Shown: positions 1-11,479 of the stretch, in pieces | Position numbering within the stretch: the stretch's first letter is position 1 | Layout: every line of letters begins with the position of its first letter | Source of the DNA: Pseudeuparius sepicola | Taxonomy: Eukaryota; Arthropoda; Insecta; Coleoptera; Anthribidae | Assembly: GCA_963920635.1 (NCBI GenBank) | Contig: OY987301.1 | Span: forward strand, 18,332,501 to 18,396,500 | Direction of reading: 5' to 3' | Length of the DNA stretch: 64,000 bases | Position numbers and translations under genes: made by a program | The notes under the pieces: generated by a model | The model's database searches: none | What the model saw: only the letters and a program-made list of their open reading frames with translations | What the model was told of the DNA's origin: nothing

Positions 1-185
1 GGTACCATATAGATGTGTTGCGACATTTTCGGATCCTACTAAAATTTGTAGATTTCGTAATAATATTAAACTTGGTCGGAAACAGGACCCATTGGATGCA
101 GTTTGGTCCGTTGAAACCGAAAATCCAGTGAAAATTCTACTTGGAAACATCTAAATGTACGACACTTATTTGAAAAGAATGGCAA

Positions 186-472
186 ATTTTTAAACGATCT
201 CAGAATGCGGCTTGTGCAACTACAGTCAACTGGTATGTATCCCAACTCTGCGAAACATTAATAATTCCTCTCGTTCCATATTTCAGAGATTCCGCAACTT
301 TAAAAAACGACGCCTTTGGATCCGATTGAAAACAAACTTCGTCGCTGTGGGAACATTCCTTCAGGCACCATTAAACTTTCATATATTCCCGAATAAGACG
401 CTGTATTATTCAAACGGCCGTTTCTTTATTTAACGATGACAGAGAAAACTTTCTACTTGCTTTGGTTTTGGA
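186..472 (+). repeat. Dispersed repeat family R1, copy 1
   Basis: This stretch aligns by eye, with many differences, to 16045-16270 and in its last part to 15646-15725. Shared landmarks in order are TTTTAAACGATC, ATTCC-CAACTT, CATTAAACTTTCATA, a TATTATTCA-type word and AAAACTTTCT. The order and spacing of landmarks are kept, so this is an old dispersed repeat rather than chance. No protein is recognised in it; a 73-codon open frame over 212-433 has no known motif. The class of element is unknown. Confidence 0.5.
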
Positions 473-475
473 GTT

Positions 476-1678
476 TACTGTCTGCATTTATGCTTCATTA
501 ATTTTGATGCCATACGAAACTAAGGCATTTACTTTTTTCATAGTACTTTTAATGGACTTTTGAAATGCAATATGGAAAGCAGTAAACATTTTCGCTTTAC
601 TCAGACTTTTATTAGTGTGAATCAAAAAGTCTAAGGACATGAGATGAAAGTGACATAGCCCCGAAAATGCTTAATAAAAAAAGGTACAGGATGTTGGAGT
701 TTAAGTTTTATTTTTGTTTTATCTAAATAGCTATAATATCTGAAGGTTTTTTTCTATTGAGGAATTCAAATGTGAGACTAAAATAATAAAACACCGATAA
801 GTTATCACTCGGTTTTTTGACACAATATAAATGATATTGGTCGTATTTTTGCCAAAACGTTGTATTTTTCTTAAAAAGTAAACTAAATGGTTGGGAATTT
901 CCCTTCCAACAAAATGCCACTTTTAACACCAAGATCATAACTACCAATATAATTTTTCGTGTAGACTACTGCTATACGATAGGGGACTTGTTGGATTTAG
1001 GAACGTCCCCTACAGGATAGCAAAGATAAAGGAGCCACTTTGTCTATGAGGATAGGTTCCCCTAAACACGACGTGTAGAAGAAACAAAACTTCTACCCAG
1101 TTTTGGGCGAAATTGGAATGGCTCTTTACTATTATTACCACAGGAATTAATTATGAACTTTTGAAGTTTGAAGTTCCTCGTTTCTACCAACCTTTTTGGA
1201 CGATGAAAGCCGCTTTGGGAAATTGCTTTAAAGTCCGATTGTAAAACCGAACGCAATTAATGATACTTAAGATTTGTTTACGAAGTTTTAGAGGCCAATA
1301 ACCATAGTCGAGTAATCGCCCATTAAATAATTAAAGTTGTTCGGACCTATTCGAAACTTTTGTTGAAGTGCTAGCAGAGTTTTCGCTGTTGTACACGGTG
1401 TGCAAAATTGGACGCTTTTTAGGGTTTCTGCTATTTCCCGAAGGCATTAGACAAAAAAGTAGCTAAGGAATCCGGGGCTCGATTTTCGATAAATGTTCAA
1501 TCCGAATCATGATATCTCGATTCATTTCGTCGCCTTTCTTAAACGTGCTATACCCAACTTTTTTGTTTGCAAATATTTCGGTAAATTTTTTTTTAGTCAT
1601 TTTCACATTGGTGTAGAGAAACAATTTCTTTGTTTAGCGGTTTTAAAGAAAATAATCTCCAAAGATGTAGAGTTGCCA
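476..1678. other. AT-rich gene-free stretch
   Basis: No gene is seen. Open frames here are under 80 codons and look like chance. The only structure noted is a short inverted repeat at 980-1012, with arms TAGGGGAC and GTCCCCTA. Confidence 0.6.
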
Positions 1679-1723
1679 CGAGACGAGATGAGATAAGGCC
1701 ATGTCTCGTCTCGTCTCGTCTCG
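1679..1723. repeat. Imperfect (CTCGT)n pentanucleotide repeat arranged as a palindrome
   Basis: On the right are four GTCTC-type units in a row (1702-1723). On the left, CGAGACGAGATGAGA (1679-1693) is their reverse complement, so the whole can fold as a hairpin around a short loop. It is a simple-sequence tract. Confidence 0.8.
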
Positions 1724-3244
1724 AAATTTATAACAAGCAGATATTTTACTTATCACTGTACGCCACTGTTTTTAATTTGATACTTTTATCAGATTAAACA
1801 ATTAAAAGTACAACTTTTTTGTATCTTGATTTTGACTTTATTCGTATCGATTTGACTTTGAAAAAAAAATTAAAAAATGTTTTTTAAGGTAACCAAAACG
1901 AAACGACGAGACGTTTCTTGGCAAACAAAAAACCTATTTATGTATTAACCAGATCTGTATACTAATTATATTAATACTTGTATACTTGTAACCGATTATT
2001 ATGCCTTTAAAAAAATTATTAGTTATTATATAGGTAATCATTGTAATTTGACCTGAGAAATACATCTACACGGTATTTCCGGTTAACCTGTATAATTTTT
2101 CCAACAATATATAATATTCTAATACTTCTTCATATGTACATGACTTGCATTGATATAAACCGAGTTGCAATGGCGTGTATGTATGTTCTACCTTTCAATA
2201 ATTATCACTGAAAGAAGATCCTGTTACGTACGAATATTATATAATATTCGGTTCTCCCCACGAGTGCTCGTCCCCTTCTTCGAAAGATCGTCGAGCATCT
2301 CGATTGACGCGGGAACGTTGTATTGTGGGAATATCGTCAATCTCCCAGGCAAAAAACGTCAAGCAAAAATTTAATAACCACCGGCGTCGCGTCACATGTC
2401 CAGGATCACGCAAAAAAATCAGGAAGCGGTTAAGAATACGAATGCTGCACCTGTTGGATGGCATTTGCAGAATATTTTAGGATTTCCATTGAAGATCAAG
2501 TCATACTTTTGCTGATAACGTATCCCAAAATTCAAGTTTCTAGATTTAACCATTTTTGAGAAAAAATCAAAACAAAATTTTTGTTTCTTCACAACCTACT
2601 TGACATTGTATCAAATGAAAGAGTGTGAAGAGTAGAAAACGATAGGGCCGGTAACGTCATACTAAATCCAATATGGCGGCCGGACCAACATGGCGGGCGG
2701 CAATTCAAATAATAAAATAAAATAAATTTGTTATTGGTGGAGACTAACATTAATTCATTCAATTATTTTCGCCCACATGAAACCCTTAAATGTCCATTTG
2801 ATAGTTACTTAACGAGAGGACCCTAGAGGTCCGCAGAAGAATTCCCAAAAGTCGACTGCCAGCGGCCGCACAGCGACAGCAACTTTCCGTAATTTATTCC
2901 GGTATTATTAAGGGTCGGCGGCCCTGCGGCTGAAACCCCGACTACCCTTTCCCGATGGAAATTTTTATCTGCCACTTGGAAATGTTTTTTCCTCCAGTTT
3001 GGTCCCCGATGGTGCCATTAGGGAATGTTTAGGGGTTCGGTGCGTATATATACGGGCGAAACCTACAATATGCGACCGTCGCACTCGGCAACACATCACC
3101 AAACGCTCGGGCTTCTTACCTTAATTAATAAGGGTCGGTCAACTGCTGCGACTCGCAAAGGCGATTCCATTAGTTATACTGCTTCGAAACTGATGACCGA
3201 TTATAAGTTTAACAGCAACGGATTGTTTTTTAAGCAAGTAAGAA
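1724..3244. other. Gene-free stretch with two GC-richer patches
   Basis: No gene is recognised. GC-richer patches lie near 2641-2700 (two GGCGG-type words) and 2820-3090. Open frames on opposite strands near 2165-2464 overlap each other and show no motif. The open frame starting at 3025 runs across the Gypsy remnant in the wrong frame and is not a gene. Confidence 0.55.
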
Positions 3245-3600
3245 AATGCCAAGAAAATTGTAAACAATCCAGTCTTAATCTATCCCGGCTTTACGAAACC
3301 ATTCATATTGACAACGGATGCATCTAATTGGAACAGTCTTATCACAAGGAAAAAAAAAGATGATAAGCCTGTCGAATATGCCTAAAGAACACTAAATGAG
3401 ACTGAACAATGATATTTAACAATCGAAAAAGAGCTTTTGGCTATTGTATGGGAAACAAAATACTTCCGCCCTTACTTATATGGTCGTCGATTTACTATTT
3501 ACACCGATCACCGCCGACTGCAATGGCTTTTCAGCCTAAAGAAACCCAATTCGGCCACAAAGTTTACCATAACCAGACGTATTTTCGTAAAATACTTAGG
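3245..3600 (+). pseudogene. Broken Ty3/Gypsy retrotransposon fragment, end of reverse transcriptase and RNase H
   Basis: Translation recovers the RT-RNase H junction of a Ty3/Gypsy pol gene. One frame from 3245 gives NNPVLIYPGF and then FILTTDASN, the usual start of the RNase H domain. The frame then shifts at about 3328-3332, and a second frame continues with [24 protein letters not shown] and [10 protein letters not shown], ending near 3600. In the family the conserved acidic residues are D in TDAS, E in EKEL and D in TDH; all three are still present. The second frame has two in-frame stops, one after the VEYA residues and one before TIEKEL. No LTR, integrase, protease or gag is seen on either side, so this is a short decayed fragment about 120 residues long. 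It cannot encode an active enzyme. Confidence 0.9.
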
Positions 3601-5089
3601 GTTCTTGTTTATATAAAATATTTAAAACTATCAAAAAGGGTTGTTGTTGATATATTTTAAGTATTTGATATTTCAATATGTTGACCTACGTATCTATAGT
3701 CTATGATAAGGTATGCTAATTAGGTATGATGTAATTGTGATTAATTGTTTACTTATATGATTTTGATTATTATTACTGTTCACGTTCTCGCTTCGTCTAG
3801 ACGACTAAACAGGTTCCGAGGTTAGATGCTAAGTTAGAAATAAATTATTTTGCTAGTCCCGCGCCCTGCATATTGTTTGTTCAAACAAAAATTGTCCCAT
3901 GGTCTGAAGGTGGGTATATTAACTTAATAAAAGGAATATACAAGGCTATATCGACAACATATATTAAGACAACGAATTAGTTAAGGCAAATCGGCAAATG
4001 GTTACGAAGTTAATAGATACTTAGTATGATTTTATCTATGGGTATGGAAAAATTAGGATTTAGGGGCCTCGATGAAACAAGCCATTCTAACAATGCCGGG
4101 AATTTTAGGCAGTTTTTGTACCCAAGTTTGGTGAAAATATTCAGTAGGCTCTGACATAAATTTGACATTCCACTTTTTTGAAATATAATTTCAATTCATT
4201 CAAACTTCATTTGCGAATCTTTAAACGTTACGAAAATATTAAAAGAAAACCATCTTTAAAGTTCAAATTTTAACACCCTGTATATAGAGAACTAAATTTT
4301 AGGCCACATATTCATATATAAAGTTTTCTTCATAAAATCGCCTCAGCATTGCTAGTTTGGAACACCCTATTATCATAGCCGAACGGAGTATCGCTCGGAT
4401 ATGCTATTATGTATAATATACTAGTACAATAATAACTATAATGATTCGTGGGTTATTTCCAGATGTATTAGTGACACAATCTATAAGAAACTTATATTTT
4501 TTTAGGTTGCAAGAGGAGCTATATCAATCATTTGACTGCAATTAGTTCGACATAGAAACGTTAAATTTCTACGCCAGTGGTAAAAGCAGTTTAGGCTCAG
4601 TTAGGTATCCGTTTCATTTCTAAAATTAATGGGAAGCTGAATCGGTTCTCTATAGAATGCTTTCGATGAAATAGATTAGCAGGGTAGAAGTCTACCGGTC
4701 CTATATCCGAACTGGAAAATTGGAATTGGAATTAGTTCTTTGCTCTTCTAAGAGCGGTAGGATTAGCACTGGATAAAAGGAAAAGTAAAGGAAATAAAAT
4801 TTATGAAAACACGAGCCTGGGACAAATTTAGAATGGTTTTGTACGACTCGAAATTAAAACATTTGAAAAAGCAATAAGTCGAGTTTACCTGAAAAATATT
4901 TTATTTTCGCAAAATTTTGTGGCAGTATAACAGAAACAAAAAAGTATTTGTTTTTCTAACGCCTTCGATCGACTTGACCACCGCATACGTATATATTCTG
5001 AAAAAAAAATATATTGCCAGGTATATAAAAGCGTCAAGATTTTGATACTCTAAATACTTTTTAGTACCATACAAAAGCAGCATTATTAG
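3601..5089. other. AT-rich gene-free stretch with one isolated element end
   Basis: No gene is recognised. A solitary CACCCTG followed by TATATA lies at 4274-4286. It matches the right-hand ends of the foldback elements elsewhere in the window, and no matching left end was found nearby. The rest is AT-rich sequence without visible structure. Confidence 0.5.
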
Positions 5090-5943
5090 AGATAGTGACA
5101 GATTTTTGGGCGTGATTTTACTCAGTTTGTCTTTCAAAGGGCATTATGTTACGTATATTCTCGCAATAATAAGGTTTGAATCATAGAGTCATCCTGGGTT
5201 CTTCATATGAAAAACTGAGTTTTCATTTATTCGAAAAATATGCGTTTTGATATGATGTTAGTCAGGCTGCCATGTGTTTTATTATGAAGTTTAAAATACA
5301 AAATTCCTCGGAAAACCATAGGTATACCGTTAGAGTGGGCCCAAAGGGCTATTATTGTCATGTGAATTTGTATTTTAATAATTATTTTTTCCACGTTTCT
5401 GAACAGGCTGCCAATGAGAAGTATGCAAGTTCTTGTTATGAAACTGATGCTGAAAAAAGGATAACATACCGTTTGCGCAAGCCTAATTATAGTTCAAATT
5501 GAATGTTATGTAATCGCATTTAAACGATTTATTCGATGTAAAGTGTACTTGGACATGTGCAAAGGGTATGCCATCTTTTCTTCGGCAGTTTTTTGACAAG
5601 AACTTACATACTTATCATTGGTAGCCTGTTCAGAAACGTGAAAAAATTAAGTATTAAAATACAAGTTCACGTGACAATAGCACAGCTTACCTTATGTTAG
5701 GGTAAGCTGTGACAATAGTAGCCCTTTGGGCCCACGTTAACGGTATGCCTATGGTTTCCTGGGGAAATTTTTATTTTGAACTTCATTATAAAACACACGG
5801 CAGCCTGACTAAAATCATATCAAAACGCACATTTTTCGAATAAATGGAAACTCACTTTTCCATATGAAGAACGAAACATAATGCCCGTTGAAAGGCATAC
5901 TGAGTAAAAATCACGTCACAACACAAGATCTGTCACTATCTGC
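5090..5943. mobile_element. Foldback (long inverted repeat) element, arms about 390 bp
   Basis: The left arm (about 5090-5482) is the reverse complement of the right arm (about 5560-5943) with moderate divergence. Matched words from outside in include AGATAGTGACAGAT, GGGCATTATG, TTCTTCATATG, TTTTGATATGAT, GTCAGGCTGCC, GTGGGCCCAAAGGGCTA and CACGTTTCTGAACAGGCT. The left arm has about 45 extra bases near 5156-5200, and the right arm has a 37-base hairpin insertion near 5681. The loop is about 80 bases. The left arm carries a 76-codon open frame (5272-5502) with no recognised domain. The right arm keeps a similar start (MKFKI, then VGPKGYYCH) until the insertion breaks it. The outer boundary is uncertain; ACGTATATAT-type words lie further out on both sides. 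Confidence 0.85.
5673..5718. mobile_element. Tiny hairpin insertion with direct-repeat flanks
   Basis: The direct repeat GACAATAG occurs at 5673-5680 and again at 5711-5718. Between them lies a hairpin with arms CACAGCTTACC (5681-5691) and GGTAAGCTGTG (5701-5711), and a 9-base loop. The last G of the hairpin is shared with the second direct repeat, so the duplication is 7 or 8 bp. The other arm of the surrounding foldback, read in reverse complement, has only one copy of the repeat at the equivalent place (near 5351-5365) and no hairpin. That arm therefore serves as an empty site and shows that about 37-38 bases were inserted. Confidence 0.8.
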
Positions 5944-6083
5944 CGGTCTGTATACGTATATATTTTTATTTCACTCACCACTTATCTCCTCGCCTTTTTT
6001 TACACCCATATATATTTCTTAGTCTACAATGGTGCCAGTCCTACTGCACATCGGAAAAACCGATTTTTGGATGAAGTATTTTA

Positions 6084-6500
6084 TTGCCGCACTCAGAAAA
6101 TTTAAACCGCTCTAAATTTTCAAACCGGTCGCTATACATAAAAGTGTTTTCAATCTATGGGAAAAGCGCCACCCCTTTTACTCGGTTCGTGGAGCAAATT
6201 ATGTTGGCCGATGCGGCTTACGTACACTGCATTGTGTCAAATTGCCGGCAAATGCAACAGCCAAAGCTTTTATCGGAATTCGATTGCTCTGCCGCCAATT
6301 TCCAAATTTCTGGTCGGCAGTTTGCGGCTAAATTTTGCGGGGAAATTAAAAAACTGGGCACGTTGCCTCATTTATGGACCCCCGGCCCCAGTCCTTGTAA
6401 TTTACTTTGCCAAATACGGCAGCTCTGTATTTTAGCGGTGCAGATGAAACGTAAAAAGAAGAACGGTGGGTCAGAAGCCTTAATTTCTACAGAGGAATAG
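6084..6500 (+). other. Longest open frame of the window, 138 codons, no function recognised
   Basis: An ATG-started frame of 138 codons, GC-richer than its surroundings, with a second frame (6157-6435) also open. The predicted protein shows no domain, signal peptide or repeat that I recognise, and ends with a basic MKRKKK stretch before SEALISTEE. Two open overlapping frames usually mean stop-poor composition rather than coding. It could be a decayed element piece, a conserved non-coding block or, less likely, an exon. No splice sites were assigned. Confidence 0.2.
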
Positions 6501-7864
6501 CAAAAATGGAGATAATTTAGCAATTAGTCTGTGTTCGCCGCAATGGAAATAAAGAATATCTAAAGACAGTGTGACAGGAATCGAAGTGCATAAAGATCGA
6601 CTGAAATTTTTTGCCATACGAAATGATATTTTATATCATATTACAGCTTATATTTTTTCCACCTGTAATAGGTAGCTACTAAACGGTTATTTTGATAAAT
6701 GGTGAAAATAATTTAACAAATCACACTAACGTCTTGGAATAAAATAAATTCAAGGTTTGCTATTGACTTTGCGATTATGGGGAAATTCATATTCTTTCTG
6801 TAGGTTGTAAAGAAACCAGCAAATATACATGTGGGAGTAGAAAATCAATGTTTCCTTATGATACAGACTTTATCCTTCACATTGTATTATAAATTGAGTT
6901 AACTTTGAGAGAATCAGAAGGAAAGCTGATTTGAAAATGAAAAATACTGTCAATCAAAAGTCTAGTGTGTAAATAGTGAAAACAGTATGTATAGTCTGAG
7001 AAGGTAACTCGAATTTTCCTATGTAGGTATTTCTGAAAATTCTGAAAACTGCTTTTCGCTCAGTGTAACTTTCGTTGAAACTATTTATGAAGTTGTTCCG
7101 TGCTTTATTTTCATAGGAATGTTCTTAAGTGCAAATGAAAGCGATGGTTTCGTTCCATTAATCTAGAGGACAAAGGAGCTCTCAGTTTTCCAAAGTGAAA
7201 AATATAACCCCTCAAGAATTATTTTTATCGAAGGAATTATTTTTACTGAAGGAAAGGTGTAAGGAAAGCTTCTGAACAAAAAGCAAACAAAAATGCACTT
7301 TACGCAAGGTAGTTGCTTTTATTTTTATATACAGTGCTAAGTTGTAAATTACTAAAATTTCACAAGAACTTTCTATTAAGTTTACCCTACACATAGAACA
7401 TAATAATAAATTACCTTTCTCAGATGTTTCTATAATAAAATTGGATATTATAGAAACTAGTGTGTATATGTAGAAAACCAACACATACTAACAGATATCT
7501 CCATTTTAATTCTAATGATGATATCAATGTTAAAAAAGGAGTACATAATAAATTAAAAGTTTATATGACAGGGCTAAGACGATTTGTTCTAATAACACAA
7601 AATTTGAGGAGGAAATTAAACGTATCAAACAATTTCTTAAGACGAGCAGTTATCTTATTGAATTTGTCGAGAAAGTTTTTCAAAGCGAAACCATTTAAAG
7701 AAATTGTTTTCCAAATTTATCAAAAAATATGTTGTCCTCTATTATACAACTCGTCAAAGGACAGAGTAATTTGTCACTACGTACCTTACAAAACCTATTT
7801 TCTAAGTTTCAGAACATCATAGTTTAAAAATATTATTACAAACATGAACAATAAAAACAAAATT
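6501..7864. other. AT-rich gene-free stretch
   Basis: No gene is seen. A short near-duplicate of GGAATTATTTTTA-type words at 7218-7252 is the only repeat noted. The 120-codon open frame at 7460-7822 is rich in N, K and I, as expected by chance in AT-rich DNA. Confidence 0.5.
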
Positions 7865-7894
7865 ATTCAAATTTCTAATATTAGAAATTTGAAT
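7865..7894. repeat. Perfect 30-bp palindrome
   Basis: ATTCAAATTTCTAAT followed immediately by its exact reverse complement, with no spacer. No direct repeats flank it. It could extrude as a cruciform or be a remnant of a palindromic element. Confidence 0.95.
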
Positions 7895-9147
7895 GCTATA
7901 ATCATTTTCCAATATATTTTTTTGGGTTGCGGAACGCCAGTCACAGATAAGCATCCTAATAAACAACATTATTTTGTTAAAGCAAATTAATAGTTCAGAA
8001 GACTTCTACTGCTAATCTCCTTTGATAATTTTAATAGGAAATAGTGCGATTAAAATGTTTCATTTCAGTTAGTCAGTGAAAGTCAGTATAATTTTGTTTT
8101 AAATCGACGTATTATGTCAGAATATTTTTCGTCCGTTGCAAAGTATAGATACACTTGAGAAATTTCTGATATGTTGAACAAAGTAATCGAAAATGCTATA
8201 AAAAGAGTTCAGCATTCCATTAAAAATACGGGTGGTTATTTGGTTGATATTATTTTTAATATGAATGTACTATAGGCCATTTTTGACGTTCAAATAAATA
8301 TTTCAGTTTCACAAAATGAAATCCGAGATTTTGGACCATACCTGATATTTTCAAAGACAATGACATTTTGATGTATCTATATAGTGTGAAAATGAATGGC
8401 CTGGGCCCGATAAAGCTTTAACTCATATATCAATACAACAATCCTAAAAATAGGCAAATCTCATTCAACAGGTCCTCTATTCACACCCTTACCTGCTTCT
8501 CCTGCTTTTCATAGGGACTTGACAGGGGATACAGTGGATATTTATGATGATTCTGCGATATATCACTCCAAACGAGATATGCGATGCTTCTTGAAATTGA
8601 TATATCTTATATAATGTCAATTTGAACTACAGTGTGTCCGCGTTTGCTTGTGAATACTATAAATCCATGAAGAGCCGAGTAAGATTCGGCCTAAGGAAAG
8701 ACAGACACTACTATTTCGATTGGGTGAATATTCCATGGCTAATATGATTCTTTTAAATGACCATTTTTCAGAATATCATATTATAGTCTATCCAAGTTAC
8801 AGCGGCAGTAGATATAAACAAAGTCACATGAACGCTATGCGATCGATTACCAAGGTTTGACTAATATGAGATTTCAAGTGGCTTGGAATTCTGAACTAAT
8901 TCCTTTAGGACTTATAAAAATTGTGTTTTTACCTTTCGTGGATCTTTATAAATTTCGTTAAATTATGTAGCAAAATATATTTACAGAATATACTGAGGGA
9001 AGAGCCGGCCCTGCATTCCGCTCGCCGCCTAAACACTTGAGATTTTATGACGCCCAGACCAGTCAGATAATAGGTCACATCGCGACCACGTGATTGCCAA
9101 TGTTTTGATTCACTGCCTCTGTAACTTGGATATAGTATAGACATTAT
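7895..9147. other. Gene-free stretch
   Basis: No gene, repeat or RNA is recognised. The 87-codon frame on the minus strand at 8929-9192 overlaps the next inverted repeat and has no motif. Confidence 0.5.
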
Positions 9148-9413
9148 TTTAAGAATAAAATGGATGGTGCCATCGAATTGCCCATAGCGCAAAACTTCTT
9201 TTTACAAAATATTAGTACTCTAAGTTATACAGGGCGTCCACAAGTGGGTATAAACCACGGGCGCAGGTTGGTGATATTTTGCAAATCGATTAAGCTTTGC
9301 CTAATGTATTATTGTACGTAGTATAGCCAGTCTATACAGACTCAAATTTTATACATACATTTCAAATTTGACAGGTATGGCCAATTCGATGGCACAATCC
9401 ATTTTATACTTAA
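9148..9413. repeat. Inverted repeat, 39-base arms, with an element-end motif in the loop
   Basis: The arm at 9148-9186 pairs with 9375-9413; shared words are AAAATGGAT, TGCCATCGAATTG and TTTAAG. The 188-base loop contains TACAGGGCG at 9228-9236, a solitary left-type end of the CAGGGTG group. It may be a MITE or the remains of a nested pair. Confidence 0.75.
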
Positions 9414-10066
9414 AGGAAAGCCTAATATGGTATTCTGAAAATTGGTCACTTAAAAAAATCATACCTTGTTAGCCATGGAAATCCAAATTGAAATAGTAGT
9501 GTCAGTGAGATATCTTCCCATTCCCATAGGTCAATCTAAAAAAATATATAACGCCAAATTTTTCCAAGCCCTTCATAGATCTCTGGAATGTTCACAAGCA
9601 AACACGGACACACTGTATAACCAAGAATGTATAGCAAATTACTGCATCTTGAAAAATAACCGAACGTTAGGCATTTTGTAAAACAAGTTGTTCTATACGT
9701 TCTGCTCCTAAAGATGGGTATATAAGTATGGAATAAATACGAAGGATTCCAATTTTACCCAGAGTAAGATTTGGCGAATGCTTTATTTCCTTTACACGTG
9801 TTCCATTATAAAAGCTAATTTTCAGGCTTACTGATGCTGAAATTCGTCGATTTATTTCCTCAAAGAGTTATACATATAGGAAACGATATCTTTAACTCGA
9901 GAACTTCCCTGGTTCGGCCTCTTTAATGAAGCATTCCGAATCCAGGGAATTTATTTCCAACTTAAGGAAACCGAAGGCTTTCATTGTGCTTTTGCCTAAT
10001 GGAAAGTCGGGACCAACAATAGAACGGAAATCAGTATAATTTTTTTATTTTATATATATTTTTTTA
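9414..10066. other. Gene-free stretch
   Basis: No gene is recognised; open frames are 71 codons or less. The right edge is a T/A-rich run (10038-10066) that abuts the terminal inverted repeat of the next element. Confidence 0.5.
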
Positions 10067-10351
10067 TACAGGGTGTAACTTTGATAAGTACAGAAATTTT
10101 AAGGGCAGGTCGGGAAAAATGCACTTGTTACGCCTATGCAATTAAAATTTTTCTAAAGTGCATATTAACGTCAGAAATAATTTTTTTTAAAACGCTATTA
10201 AAACCCCTTTTTCCGACGCTACGGCCATGGGTCCTTGACCTTGCCGGGACCAGCTGGAACTGAGGCCGGTTCCGGCGGATCCCCCCCAATTCCGCCGTGC
10301 AGCGTTGTCAGACGTATAGCTCTTTCACAGTATTTCAGGAATAGTCTTTCA

Positions 10352-10772
10352 ACTAGTTTTTGAACAAATCTTTAATGGTTCTTTTAGCGAATAGCATGCA
10401 AAAAAACTACCTTTCGGATGCCTGGATGATTTTCCTTGCGGGTGTCGTACTCCTTTCTTATGTTATCCAAAAATCCTCTCGAAAATCACAAGAAGCACTA
10501 GGTAACTGGTTGCCAGTCGAATCGCTTTTTCCGAGGCTTTTTCGCAGTATTTGAAGAATATTGACGCAACCATGTATCATTTGGTGTATGTGGAGATTAA
10601 ATAAATAAATAAATAATTTTTGGACAACTCCTTAAAGGTTCTTTTAGCGAATAGCTCGACGAATAGCATGAAAAAGCCTACCTTTGAGATGCATCGATTA
10701 TTTTTACTATTTTCTTGTGTTTAGATACTATCCAAAAATCTTCACAAAATCACATAAAGCACTAAGTACCTA
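10352..10772 (+). repeat. Two diverged direct-repeat units, period about 263 bp
   Basis: Unit A (about 10352-10508) and unit B (about 10615-10772) share GGTTCTTTTAGCGAATAGC, TATCCAAAAATC, AAAATCACA and AAGCACTA in the same order. Unit B has a small extra segment after the first word. Between the units lies a (TAAA)n tract near 10600-10616. Confidence 0.75.
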
Positions 10773-10792
10773 CCTAACTAGTGGCACTGTTT

Positions 10793-11148
10793 TTATACGA
10801 TGGTCGCGAAGGTATAACACTTCATAGTCTCTGTTTACGGAAATACGAACAAAACACTTTTTTTTTTCACTGCACACTTAAAGCGGCGCGATGCCAAATA
10901 TTAGGGACGTCTCGGTTTCCCTCAGCTGATTTATTCCAACGGGGACTCGACTAGGTGGATTGTACAATTAGATCCATACCGTATGCGTCTAATAAAACCC
11001 GAATTTTCGCGAACCCTTGAAGCTGCTTCTTTTATCCTCGCGCGTAATTGGGGTACCTAGTAGGAACCTATCTAGCACTGTTTTCATACGAAGGCCGCGA
11101 ACGTTTAACACTGCATTTCTTAACGGAAATATGAAAAAATCACTTGTT
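10793..11148 (+). repeat. Second pair of direct repeats, period about 282 bp
   Basis: The segment 10793-10860 recurs at 11075-11148 with shared words GCACTGTTTT, ATACGA, CGCGAA, TAACACT and ACGGAAATA. Each copy is followed by a run ending in TTTCACTGCA. Together with the preceding pair this suggests an expanded, decayed tandem array. Confidence 0.7.
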
Positions 11149-11479
11149 ATTTCACTGCAAATTCGTAGCGGCAATTGCAACAGGTTTGGACATCACTGCT
11201 GGTCCAAAAAAATGGCGAACGGATCTGGAAAAATGTACAGAAGCAGGTTCAGTTCCGACGACAGTTCGTAAAACAAAGCAAAGTAACGGAACAATATCGG
11301 TTAGCGAGACGCGACGTTTGCATACGCGTCCACGTTTTGGAAACAGAATTGTTATACCACAGAATAGCCACACGTAAGGCATTCTGTATAATAATAAATT
11401 GCTTGTTGAAGCTGGCGCTCCCAAAAATTACAGGCGGACGCGGATCGATATCAATCAGCTGTTAAATCCCAAAATCGGA

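Noticed and set aside
3025..3327. 100-codon open frame
   Set aside because: Its last third is the Gypsy remnant read out of frame.
7460..7822. 120-codon open frame
   Set aside because: Rich in N, K, I and F as expected from AT-rich DNA; no motif, no splice signals and no conservation within the window.
11152..11465. Overlapping open frames on both strands, one with a faint likeness to Myb/SANT-type transposon proteins
   Set aside because: The likeness is only a KKWRTDLEKC-like stretch; the conserved aromatic spacing is lacking and neighbouring frames are equally open.
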